From the NCBI GenBank assembly GCA_900770725.1, contig CAAGLL010000017.1, positions 1-52,098 of the forward strand: a DNA stretch of 52,098 bases. The letters run 5' to 3'. Under the pieces are notes generated by a model, which worked only from the letters and a program-made list of their open reading frames with translations, did not search any database and was not told the DNA's origin. The position numbers and the translations under genes are program-made. Positions 7,716 through 17,407 of this stretch are shown here, piece by piece (the stretch's first letter is position 1; the number at the start of each line of letters is the position of its first letter). This DNA is from an uncultured Succinivibrio sp. (GTDB lineage: Bacteria > Pseudomonadota > Gammaproteobacteria > Enterobacterales > Succinivibrionaceae).

Positions 7716-9173
7716 CTAGCCCCTGACCTGGGGCTGCAGCAGCGGCGTGTAGCCGCTTGATCCGGTGAGCCTGCGCACGGCCTCGGCCGCGGCCTGGGCG
7801 AGCACCTCCTCGCCGCTCATGTGCAGGAAGTCGAACTCCGGGAACTCCTCGACCTTCGCCTGCTTCCTGATGGCGAAGGCCACCAGCTGCGCCAGGTGGT
7901 CGGCGCACTGCGAGCAGATCTCGGCCCCCATGATCCTGTGGGTCTTCACATCGGTGTAGAGGCCGATGACGCCGCCGCGGTGGTGGCGGCCGCCGCTCAC
8001 GATGTCCGAGAACTCGGCGTGGGTGGCGATGAACTGCATGTCCTCGGCCACGGCGCGCTGCTTCATCTTCTCAAACGAAAGCCCGGCGATCGCCAGCACC
8101 GGATCGGTGAAGCAGACCTCGAGGTTCACGGTCTCAGGGAGGCTGGCGCAGGGCGCCCCGCTGCATCCGCGCGCGGCGTTGATCCCGGCGTAGCGGCCCT
8201 CGAGCTCGGCCACCGAGGTGCTGCTGCTTCCGCGCACCGAGCCTGCCGCGAAGATGTGCGACAGGCTCGACTGCATGGTTGCCCCCTGGGTCACGATGTA
8301 GCCCTCGGGCGAGAGCTTCACCCCGATGCGCTGCAGGTTCATGCCGCCCACGTTCGGGATCCTCGCGGTGGCCGCGATGACCTCGCTAGTGTGCAGGTAG
8401 TTCTCGAACCTCCCGCCGTCGATGTAGTAGATGGAGTAGCCGTCGTCCTCGGGATCGATCGAGGTGATGAAGGAGTCGACTGCCAGCGAGAAGCGCGAGG
8501 AGAGCATCTCGAGGGCCGATGAGAGCACCTCCTCGTCCGTGAGGTTCCAAAGCCTCCTCTGCCCGAACACCGTCACGTCGGAACCTAAGTAGGCCATGGC
8601 CTGCCCAAGCTGGAGCCCCACCGAGGTGCTGCCGAACACGGCGGCCGAGCTTGGGATCCTGTCCTGCTCGTAGAACTCGTTGGTGGTGATGATGTCCTTG
8701 ATCTGGGACTGCTCGTAGGTGACGAGCGGCGCGGTGCCGGTGGCTATGACCGCAGTCTTGAAGCGGACCCTGGCGTCGTCGCCCACGCGCGCGGTGTGCG
8801 CGTCCTCGAAGGTCACCGTCCCGCGCAGGCGCTTCTCCTCGGGGATGCGGTAGAGGAACGAGAGCACCGACGAGGTCGCGCGCGAGCGCTGCGCCCTGAC
8901 CATGCCGAGCACTCCTGTTGATTCGACCTCGAACTCGGGGGCGGTCAGGCCATAGCGCCCGAAGGTGCGCGGGGCATGGGCCGCCAGTCCTGCCGACATC
9001 AGGTAGGATGCCGGAAGCTCGCCTGAGCGCTGCGCCGTGGTGCCGAGCCTGCCGGCGTCGGCCAGGACGCAGTCAGCGCCTGCCTCGCTGGCGGCGCGGA
9101 ACGCCTCGAGCCCGGCGGTGCCGCCGCCCACGACAAAGGTGTCGCAAACCATTTCCCTCATTGCCATGGGCAT
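7716..9173 (-). CDS. Dihydrolipoamide-dehydrogenase-like flavoprotein lacking redox cysteines
   Basis: A 485-residue protein with the fold order of flavoprotein disulfide reductases: N-terminal FAD motif VVGGGTAGLEA (14-24), a central NAD(P) Rossmann region (FGSTSVGLQLG), and a C-terminal dimerisation domain. It resembles the Lpd group whose active-site loop reads GTTC-ARVG-CMPSK, but here the loop is GTTAQRSGELPAS (44-56): both cysteines are replaced (Ala47, Glu52), as is the lysine. The usual GD aspartate near FAD is serine (FAAGSVRGS) and the NAD glycine motif is weakened. The C-terminal His-x4-Glu pair (HMSGEE) remains. It is therefore unlikely to be a working lipoamide dehydrogenase. It leads the rdgB-hemW-rnr-rlmB operon with a 27-nt gap. 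The start is uncertain: ATGs at 9173, 9167, 9161 and 9152 are all possible. Confidence 0.8.
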   Translation of the reverse strand: MPMAMREMVCDTFVVGGGTAGLEAFRAASEAGADCVLADAGRLGTTAQRSGELPASYLMSAGLAAHAPRTFGRYGLTAPEFEVESTGVLGMVRAQRSRATSSVLSFLYRIPEEKRLRGTVTFEDAHTARVGDDARVRFKTAVIATGTAPLVTYEQSQIKDIITTNEFYEQDRIPSSAAVFGSTSVGLQLGQAMAYLGSDVTVFGQRRLWNLTDEEVLSSALEMLSSRFSLAVDSFITSIDPEDDGYSIYYIDGGRFENYLHTSEVIAATARIPNVGGMNLQRIGVKLSPEGYIVTQGATMQSSLSHIFAAGSVRGSSSTSVAELEGRYAGINAARGCSGAPCASLPETVNLEVCFTDPVLAIAGLSFEKMKQRAVAEDMQFIATHAEFSDIVSGGRHHRGGVIGLYTDVKTHRIMGAEICSQCADHLAQLVAFAIRKQAKVEEFPEFDFLHMSGEEVLAQAAAEAVRRLTGSSGYTPLLQPQVRG

Positions 9174-9329
9174 ATCATACTAAAAGATTTGTGCGCTGCA
9201 TCAAGAAACGCCGCCATGCCTCATGAGGGACGGGAATGGGGTTTGGGCCTGGCTGGCGTGCTGGTTTTCAGGATGGTCAGGATTTGCTGGCGAACCCTTG
9301 CGGAGCTTGCGCCCCTGATTGACGGGGCT

Positions 9330-9674
9330 TCACTCCTTGGGGGACTGGGACGGCTTGGCGCCTGCCTGGCCGGCAGGGTTCTTCTGGGATGGGAACTGGT
9401 TCTTTCTCAAGGCAAGGGTCGAGATCTTGTCCTTGTAGATGAGCTGCTGGTGATCCTTGATGTCGCGGATGCAGATGGTGTACTGGTCAAAGGCGGTTAT
9501 CACGCCGTCGAATTTCACCCCGGTGATCAGGAATACGCTGACAGGTATCGCATTCTCGGTCAGGTATTTGAGGGCCGAATTCTGCCCCCCGCCCTGCATG
9601 AAGGAAAGCATGAACCCCTTGTTGTACTGATTGCCGGCTGCCTTACTGCCGGTTCCGTTGTGATAGTTAGCCAC
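9330..9674 (-). CDS. hfq: Divergent Hfq-like RNA chaperone
   Basis: A 114-residue Sm-fold protein from a GTG start (an in-frame TAA lies 18 nt upstream). Residues 31-90 align with Hfq: Gln31 matches proximal Gln8, then IPVSVFLITGVKFDGVITAFDQY (Sm1) and YKDKISTL (Sm2, normally YKHAIST). Differences are striking: the rim patch RRER of E. coli Hfq is TENA here, the Sm2 histidine is Asp, and a 30-residue Gly/Asn/Gln-rich N-terminal extension precedes the Sm fold. A low-complexity tail of about 25 residues follows. It stands alone instead of beside miaA-hflX, so it may be a second, specialised Hfq. A TATAAT -10 lies about 215 nt upstream. Confidence 0.82.
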   Translation of the reverse strand: MANYHNGTGSKAAGNQYNKGFMLSFMQGGGQNSALKYLTENAIPVSVFLITGVKFDGVITAFDQYTICIRDIKDHQQLIYKDKISTLALRKNQFPSQKNPAGQAGAKPSQSPKE

Positions 9675-10063
9675 GTTATCCCCAATTTCTTATTGTTATT
9701 ATGCAAATTCATGATATTTCCTTCTCCGTTTGAAATCAAGAAATTACAGTATTGCAGACAAAGACGGAAAACAGCCTGAATTACAGCAACTAACACTTCA
9801 TGTATGTTTCAACTGGCTCTAAAAGCGACTCATTAATGCCAAAGATCATGTACAAAATTGACCTTCTGTGCCTCAACGCCCGCTATCATTATACCGACTT
9901 GAAAAATATTTTCATGGTTGTCAGACAAGGCACTGGTTTGAAGTGCAGACAAGTGCGGATTATCCAAGCTGCTGCATCAAGATAGCGCAAAGCGAGGGCA
10001 GGCCATGAACGATGCAACGAGATTTGAACGGCAGGCGCCAGACTTGAAATGGGGGAAAATCGA
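9675..10063. other. Gene-free stretch upstream of the hfq-like gene
   Basis: About 390 bases, less GC-rich than their surroundings. The only clear signal is a consensus TATAAT on the minus strand at 9888-9893 (context CGGTATAATG, no good -35), which would give the hfq-like gene a leader of about 200 nt. I see no convincing open reading frame or terminator. Confidence 0.5.
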
Positions 10064-10139
10064 TGGTGCCCAGAGACGGAATCGAACCGCCGACACGGGG
10101 ATTTTCAATCCCCTGCTCTACCTACTGAGCTATCTGGAC
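10064..10139 (-). tRNA. tRNA-Phe (anticodon GAA), copy 2
   Basis: A 76-nt cloverleaf with encoded CCA end. The acceptor stem is GUCCAGA/UCUGGGC with one G-U pair; the D-arm is GCUCAGUAGGUAGAGC, the anticodon loop CUGAAAA context gives GAA, and the T-arm is GGCGGUUCGAUUCCGUC. It is identical to the upstream copy and separated from it by 17 nt, so one transcript probably carries both. Confidence 0.97.
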
Positions 10140-10156
10140 GTTGGGAAGGATTTTTG

Positions 10157-10232
10157 TGGTGCCCAGAGACGGAATCGAACCGCCGACACGGGGATTTTCA
10201 ATCCCCTGCTCTACCTACTGAGCTATCTGGAC
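10157..10232 (-). tRNA. tRNA-Phe (anticodon GAA), copy 1
   Basis: A 76-nt tRNA identical in sequence to the neighbouring copy, with GAA anticodon and encoded CCA. It is promoter-proximal: TTGACA (10266-10271) and TAAATA (10242-10247) with an 18-nt spacer stand just upstream. Confidence 0.97.
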
Positions 10233-10241
10233 AACGGCGCT

Positions 10242-10271
10242 TATTTAAACATTCCTTTCAGGGCGTGTCAA
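10242..10271 (-). promoter_or_regulatory. Predicted promoter of the tRNA-Phe pair
   Basis: On the minus strand, a consensus -35 TTGACA at 10266-10271 and -10 TAAATA at 10242-10247 with an 18-nt spacer. The mature tRNA starts 10 nt after the -10. Confidence 0.6.
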
Positions 10272-10313
10272 ACCTTTTTTAAAAATCGCGGCAAATCCAG
10301 CCTGATCAAAGCA

Positions 10314-10337
10314 AAAGCCCCGCATCTGCGGGGCTTT
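10314..10337 (-). terminator. Intrinsic terminator of secA
   Basis: A 10-bp stem (AAAGCCCCGC and its complement) with a 4-nt loop, 39 nt after the secA stop on the minus strand, followed by a short T-run. It separates secA from the tRNA-Phe promoter. Confidence 0.8.
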
Positions 10338-10375
10338 GATCAGGCCTTGGGGCCCTGTTTCAGGCTGTTTTCACG

Positions 10376-13066
<2,691 letters not shown>

Positions 13067-13081
13067 TGTCTTAGTACTTAG

Positions 13082-13099
13082 CCTGCGCGGCCGCGCAGG
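13082..13099. other. 18-bp perfect palindrome upstream of secA
   Basis: CCTGCGCGGCCGCGCAGG, perfectly self-complementary, lies 15 bp before the secA start. A second dyad, GGGAGG-CGGCCGCGCGGCCG-TTCCTCCC, is at about 13157-13184. In the secA mRNA leader they would form strong hairpins just before a weak ribosome-binding site, which could limit translation; no test of this is possible here. Confidence 0.5.
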
Positions 13100-13206
13100 T
13101 CTGCCGTCTCATTTGTGCACAAAGGGAGCCGCAGCCGGATGGCGCGGCGAAGGAGGGAGGCGGCCGCGCGGCCGTTCCTCCCATTTCCCAAAAACTTTCG
13201 TGATTT

Positions 13207-13345
13207 TGACACTCCCCATGGATAAATCCAGGGGATTCTTGGTTCGATGACCACTGCGCCGCCTCCAAGGAATTGGCGTCTTACACGATCTCCCCAAGCG
13301 TGAGTTCCCGTGTGTCCCACGGTACGTTTTATTCTAGCTCACGCC
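13207..13345 (-). ncRNA. Likely omega-RNA (TnpB guide RNA scaffold) at the right end
   Basis: TnpB nucleases use an RNA made from the tnpB 3' end and the right end of the element. Here about 130 nt follow the tnpB stop and include a CCGTG-GGACA-CACGG stem-loop, a common shape in these RNAs, then the right-end hairpin and GTGTCAA. The guide would begin just past the element, in the DNA upstream of secA. Boundaries are inferred from family knowledge. Confidence 0.5.
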
Positions 13346-14463
13346 ACTTTGGATTTGTCTTCCAAAGCCTTGCGCAGGATGTTCTTTGCAGCATTCACAT
13401 CCCTGTCGTGGTGTGTTCCACACGCTGGACAATCCCATTCGCGGATGCTCAAATTCCTTGTCAGTGGGTTCTGATAGCCACAGATAGAGCAGGTCTGACT
13501 CGATGGATAGAACGTATCGACTTTGAGCAGATCCCCACCGTGCAGTTCGGTCTTATACGACAGCTGACGGAAAAGCTCGCCCCAACTTGCGTCAGAGATA
13601 GGCTTCGCGAGCTTATGATTCCGCAGCATTCCCTTGATGTTCAGATGTTCCACGGCAACCGTTTGGTTTTCACGAGCAAGCCGTGTCGATATCTTGTGAA
13701 GGAAATCCCTGCGGATATTTGCGATACGCTCATGGACGCGGGCAACACGGATACGAGCTTTTTCGCGGTTCACCGACTTTGGCATTTTTCGGGAAAGCCG
13801 TCTCTGTTCTCGGCGGAGCTTGCGCTGAAGCTTCTTTAGTGGGTGCGGGTTTTCCACGGTATTACCGTTGCTATCCGAACAGAACGCTTTCAATCCAACA
13901 TCGATGCCGATCTGCTTTCCCCTGTTCGTCTGTAGCAATGAGGCTTTGTCTGTCTCGACGCAAAGGGATACAAAGTATTTTCCGGATGCTGTACGGCTGA
14001 CTGTAGCATTCTGGATCTTGCCCTCGAAAGCACGGCTCTGCTTGATCCTCACAAGACCGACTTTCGGGAGCTTGATCCTCTTGCCGATGATACGGATGCC
14101 GTTTGCTTGGTTGCGCGTCCGATAGGACTGGCTGTGATGATGTTTCGACTTAAAGCGCGGATAGCCTGATCCTTTCGCAAAGAAGTTCTGAAACGCGCGG
14201 TCAAGATTCCGCAGGGATTCCTGCAATGCCATGCTGTCCACTTCAGACAGCCATCTAGTTTCCTCGCGCTTCTTGAGGTCGGTGAGCAATTTGCTTGTCT
14301 TGGCGTAAGTCAACGAATGATGATTCTCCTTCCATTCGTCACGACGTACCGCAAGGAAATGGTTGAATACGAAACGTGCACAGCCAAGCGTGCGGTTGAT
14401 GAGGTTTTCCTGTGTCCTGTTCGGATAGATGCGGAATTTATAGCCAAGTGCATACGTTTCCAT
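13339..14463 (-). CDS. tnpB: TnpB, RNA-guided endonuclease of IS200/IS605
   Basis: A 374-residue TnpB from ATG 14463 (AAGGAAG 10 nt upstream; GTG 14472 is the alternative). The N-terminal helix-turn-helix/wedge region begins LGYKFRIYPNRTQ. The split RuvC site is intact: Asp188 in GIDVG, Glu272 in VEHLNIKGM and Asp355 in HDRDVNAAKNI. The zinc finger has CSICG (325-329) and CPACG (345-349). TnpB is an ancestor-type relative of Cas12 that cuts DNA next to a transposon-associated motif using omega-RNA and helps the element persist. It follows tnpA directly. Confidence 0.95.
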   Translation of the reverse strand: METYALGYKFRIYPNRTQENLINRTLGCARFVFNHFLAVRRDEWKENHHSLTYAKTSKLLTDLKKREETRWLSEVDSMALQESLRNLDRAFQNFFAKGSGYPRFKSKHHHSQSYRTRNQANGIRIIGKRIKLPKVGLVRIKQSRAFEGKIQNATVSRTASGKYFVSLCVETDKASLLQTNRGKQIGIDVGLKAFCSDSNGNTVENPHPLKKLQRKLRREQRRLSRKMPKSVNREKARIRVARVHERIANIRRDFLHKISTRLARENQTVAVEHLNIKGMLRNHKLAKPISDASWGELFRQLSYKTELHGGDLLKVDTFYPSSQTCSICGYQNPLTRNLSIREWDCPACGTHHDRDVNAAKNILRKALEDKSKVA

Positions 14464-14468
14464 TTTTC

Positions 14469-14876
14469 TCACTTCCTTTGCGACGTCTTTTGGCTCTCGA
14501 TATACTGCTTGACGATTTCAAGCGGCGCACTGCCGACCGTGGAACAAAAATAGGAGTTTGTCCAAAGGGTCGGGAGCTTCGTTGTCAGCCAATGGAATTC
14601 CTGTCTGAGTATCCTTGATGTTTTGCCCTTGATTGTCTTGACTGCTTTGTGGATGCCAAACTGAGGATCGACTTCCAATAGCAGATGCACATGGTCTGGC
14701 ATGATTTCCACCTCAATGGCCTCAAAGTTGTTTTCGGTCGCGATGGACTGTATGAGCTCCTTCAATCTCGCGTCCACACCATTTACGAGCACTTTTCGAC
14801 GATACTTAGGGCAGAATACAATGTGATATTTGCAGGAATATACAATGTTATGGTTCGAATGATATATTCTGTTCAT
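14469..14876 (-). CDS. tnpA: TnpA, Y1 (HUH) transposase of IS200/IS605
   Basis: A 135-residue single-strand transposase. It has the family opening YSCKYHIVFCPKYRRKVL, the HUH motif in MPDHVHLLLEV (His62, His64) and the catalytic tyrosine in IVKQYIESQ (Tyr125). Length is normal for an IS200-like enzyme (about 130-155). It excises and inserts circular single-stranded DNA via the subterminal hairpins. Its stop lies within the ribosome-binding region of tnpB, so the two are transcribed together. Confidence 0.96.
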   Translation of the reverse strand: MNRIYHSNHNIVYSCKYHIVFCPKYRRKVLVNGVDARLKELIQSIATENNFEAIEVEIMPDHVHLLLEVDPQFGIHKAVKTIKGKTSRILRQEFHWLTTKLPTLWTNSYFCSTVGSAPLEIVKQYIESQKTSQRK

Positions 14877-15242
14877 ATTTGTATTATGTTATGCTATGAC
14901 AACTAATACAATGGTTGCAGAAGAAAAAGTTGTCCGCCTCCAACACTTGCGTGATGTCGGCGGACGCGCCTTATATCCCCATCCCTAAAGGGCGGGGTTT
15001 TACGGCGCTTTCGATAACATCTGCTTGAAATTGGCAACCCCTGATGCGCATGGCATCGGAATAGCTGCCATCAAGAGATGCCGGCGCCTGGTGGAATGCG
15101 TTTTGCCCCAAACTTCTTTGGCTCTAGACCATTAGCCATGTGACCTGCCTCACAAAACGCCGAAATATTCTTTTTTAACGTTTGTTTTTCAACGTTTTTA
15201 TTTGCATGAGCTATTTTTTCGGGATCTCATAGTCCATAATTA
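14877..15242. other. Inter-IS region
   Basis: 14877-15001 is the left end of the IS200/IS605 element with its hairpin at 14977-14997. From 15002 to about 15207 I see no gene; the sequence is host DNA or IS remnants. From about 15208 a sequence (TTTTTTCGGGATCTC) resembles the inverted complement of the right end of the IS1634-like element. Confidence 0.5.
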
Positions 15243-17062
15243 ATTGCAAACGACTATCACGATGCCCAGAACCAAATCCAGGCCCCCGCCAAGTGGAACT
15301 TCTGCACCTACACCGACGCCAAGGGGCGCACCTACGTCATCACCTACTACAACCGCTGGGATCTCCAGAAGAAGCAGTCCCGCATCGCAAAGAGGCGCCA
15401 CGTGGGCAGGCTCGACGGCGATACCGGCGAGGTTGCGCTCTCGGCCGCCTACCTCAAGGATCACCCCGAGTACGACGGCATGCAGGTGTTCTACGAGGCC
15501 AACGCGCTGGTGACGCGCACGGAGGAGGAGGCGCAGGAGATCAGGCAGGAGGCCGCCGACAAGGCCGAATGGCGCTGCGACAGCGTTTCGGTTGGCCTGA
15601 CCTGGGCGCTGTGGCGCATGGCCGAAACCTCCGGGATCGCCGCCTCGCTGCATGGGGTTTTCGGCAAGGAGGACGGGACGATCTGCTCAGGCTCGGGATC
15701 TACGAGCTGTGCACCAGCGGCGGGGTCATGCAGAACTACGAGGACTGGCTCGCCTGCAACTACCTGCCGGGGGCCGAGCCCCTGGACGGGCTCAGGATCT
15801 CAAGGCTCCTCGCCTCGGTGGGGCAGGAGCAGATCGACGCCTACTTCAAGGCCCGCTATGAGTCCATCATGGAAAGGCGCCGCAACGCCGGCCTGACAAG
15901 CGGCAACGGCAAGCCTTTGCTGATGGCGGTCGACTCGACCGGGATCAGCACGTGGTCGGAGGGAATAGAAGAGGCCGCGTTCGGCCATGCCAAGCAGGAT
16001 CCCTTCCTCAAGCAGGTGAACCTCACGCTGTGCACGGACTACGAGACCGGCGACGCCTGCTACGCGTACATCTCCAAGGGATCGGTCAACGACATGTCCC
16101 TGTTCCCGGAGCTCCTGATGAGGATGCAGGCGGCGGGCTTCGACCTCTCCGAGGTCCTGATCGTCACCGACCGCGGGTACTCGTCGATGCAGAACGTCCA
16201 GAAGCAGCTCAACTGCGGGCTCAAGTTCCTGACCGGGATCAGGCGGTCGGAGGACTCGATCAAGCGGCAGTTCGACAAGCACCGCAGCAGCCTTGAGGAT
16301 CCCGTGTTCCTCGACGGGGGCAAGGGGATCTACGCGAGGAGCGCCGAGCCCGAGAAATGGACCGCGTTCGACTCGGGGCTGAAGATCGAGCACAGCGTCC
16401 ACGTCCATCTCTACCGCAACCCCAGGCTTGAGTCAGACCAGACCATCAGCTTCAAGCGCGAGATAGACGCCCTGCTGGCGGCGAACAACGCCGGCCGGGC
16501 CGTTGAGCAGGCCAAGTGGGCGAAGTACAAGAAGTACTTCCTGCAGTGCGAGCAGGGATCCGACAAGTGGACGGTCAAGGCGTCGGAGATCAAGCGCGCC
16601 TGCAAGTACAACGGGTGCTTCGCCATCAGGACCAACGTGATGGCCGATCCAATCCAGGCGCTGTCGATCTACAACGAGAGGAACATCGTCGAGACTGCGT
16701 TCTCCACACACAATTCAGGCAGTTCAAGGTGCTGGACGACGGCAGGCGACTGATGGCGACCGGGCTGTCGTACAAGGGCAAGATCCTGCTCCACCTGCTG
16801 GCGCAGGGGCTGAAGATGATGATGATGATGATGGTGATGGTGAGGCTGAAGGACAAGGCGAACAGCCTCAAGGGGCAGCTGCCTGGCGACTCGCTGGTGA
16901 AGGCGATGTGGATCATGGGGAAGTTCCAGGCTTCAAGTCCCGCGGGGCGCGGCGCCTGAATCACCAGGGAGCTCCCCAAGGCCTGCAGGGATCTCCTGCA
17001 AGCCCTGGGGGTGGGGTTCCCCAACAGGATCCTGAAAGATTAGGAACCAGGATCCCAAAAGT
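15208..17062 (+). mobile_element. Decayed IS1634-like (IS4 superfamily) insertion sequence
   Basis: A transposase pseudogene fills 15243-16959. Candidate terminal inverted repeats are TTTCGGGATCTCATAGTCC at about 15219-15237 and the complement of GGAACCAGGATCCCAAAAG at about 17043-17061; they match at TTT-GGGATC-TCC with gaps. The element ends near the tRNA-Gly terminator. Its boundaries are approximate and no target-site duplication was recognised. Confidence 0.65.
15243..16959 (+). pseudogene. Frameshifted DDE transposase, IS1634-like
   Basis: Reading with two frame changes restores one transposase of about 570 residues. The first part (ANDYHDAQNQIQAPAKWNF... to FGKED) opens at an ATT codon after TAA, with no ATG or GTG in place. 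Around 15675-15677 one base appears lost, then DDLLRLGIYELC continues in another frame. Near 16705-16711 an extra CA in a CACACA run shifts the frame again, before QFRQFKVLDDGRRLMATG. The catalytic triad is readable: Asp in MAVDSTG, Asp in VTDRGYSS, and Glu in the Y-x2-R-x3-E signature YNERNIVETAF. Near the end a run of ATG codons gives Met-Met-Met-Met-Met-Met. It cannot be translated as a single protein and is probably inactive. Confidence 0.85.
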
Positions 17063-17096
17063 TTAGGAAGGAAGGATCCCGCAGAAGGTGGGCATG

Positions 17097-17117
17097 AAAA
17101 AAGCGGCCATCGGCCGC
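17097..17117 (-). terminator. Intrinsic terminator of tRNA-Gly
   Basis: On the minus strand GCGGCC, loop GAT, GGCCGC, then six Ts. It lies 18 nt after the tRNA end and closes a one-gene transcription unit. Confidence 0.85.
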
Positions 17118-17134
17118 CTCTTCTGAATCTCTCT

Positions 17135-17210
17135 TGGAGCGGGAAACGGAACTCGAATCCGCGACCCTAACCATGGCAAGGTTATGCTCTACCAACTGAG
17201 CTATTCCCGC
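17135..17210 (-). tRNA. tRNA-Gly (anticodon GCC)
   Basis: A 76-nt cloverleaf with encoded CCA: acceptor GCGGGAA/UUCCCGC, D-arm GCUCAGUUGGUAGAGC, anticodon loop CUUGCCAUG giving GCC, T-arm with GGAUUCGAGUUCC. It is a single gene with its own promoter and terminator, close to the right end of the IS1634-like element. Confidence 0.97.
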
Positions 17211-17226
17211 ATCGCAAGTGGCACCC

Positions 17227-17254
17227 ATTATACATGCCAATTCAGTTTTGGCAA
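17227..17254 (-). promoter_or_regulatory. Predicted promoter of tRNA-Gly
   Basis: On the minus strand, TTGCCA (17249-17254), a 16-nt spacer and TATAAT (17227-17232), followed by a GC-rich discriminator (GGGTGCC), as expected for a stringently controlled stable-RNA promoter. The same TTGCCA-16-TATAAT layout precedes rpsF. Confidence 0.75.
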
Positions 17255-17407
17255 GATTTTTTTAAATTTTTAGCAAGTCCAAAGTTAATTACCTGTAATC
17301 AAAGCAATTATTGACAAGCATCCGCCACCCCGGCAAATGCGGGAGCCATGAACTGTGCTTAAGGCGCTGTAAGCTCCGCCTGGCGATGCGATCGCTTGGC
17401 AGGAGGC

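Larger units (their letters stand above)
13207..15001 (-). mobile_element. IS200/IS605-family insertion sequence (tnpA + tnpB)
   Basis: A complete-looking element: tnpA (Y1 transposase) and tnpB in one minus-strand unit between subterminal hairpins instead of inverted repeats. The right-end hairpin at 13214-13234 is an 8-bp stem with one bulged A, followed by GAGTGTCAA; the left-end hairpin at 14977-14997 has CCCC/GGGG and CCC/GGG stems around TAAA. Such imperfect hairpins are the recognition sites of this family. The exact ends are estimates (within about 10 bp). Both genes are full length, so the element may be active. Confidence 0.85.

Noticed and set aside
16940..17120. Integration (att) site at the 3' end of tRNA-Gly.
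   Set aside because: The IS1634-like element ends before the tRNA terminator and no duplicate of the tRNA 3' end or integrase gene is visible, so this is not a genomic-island junction.
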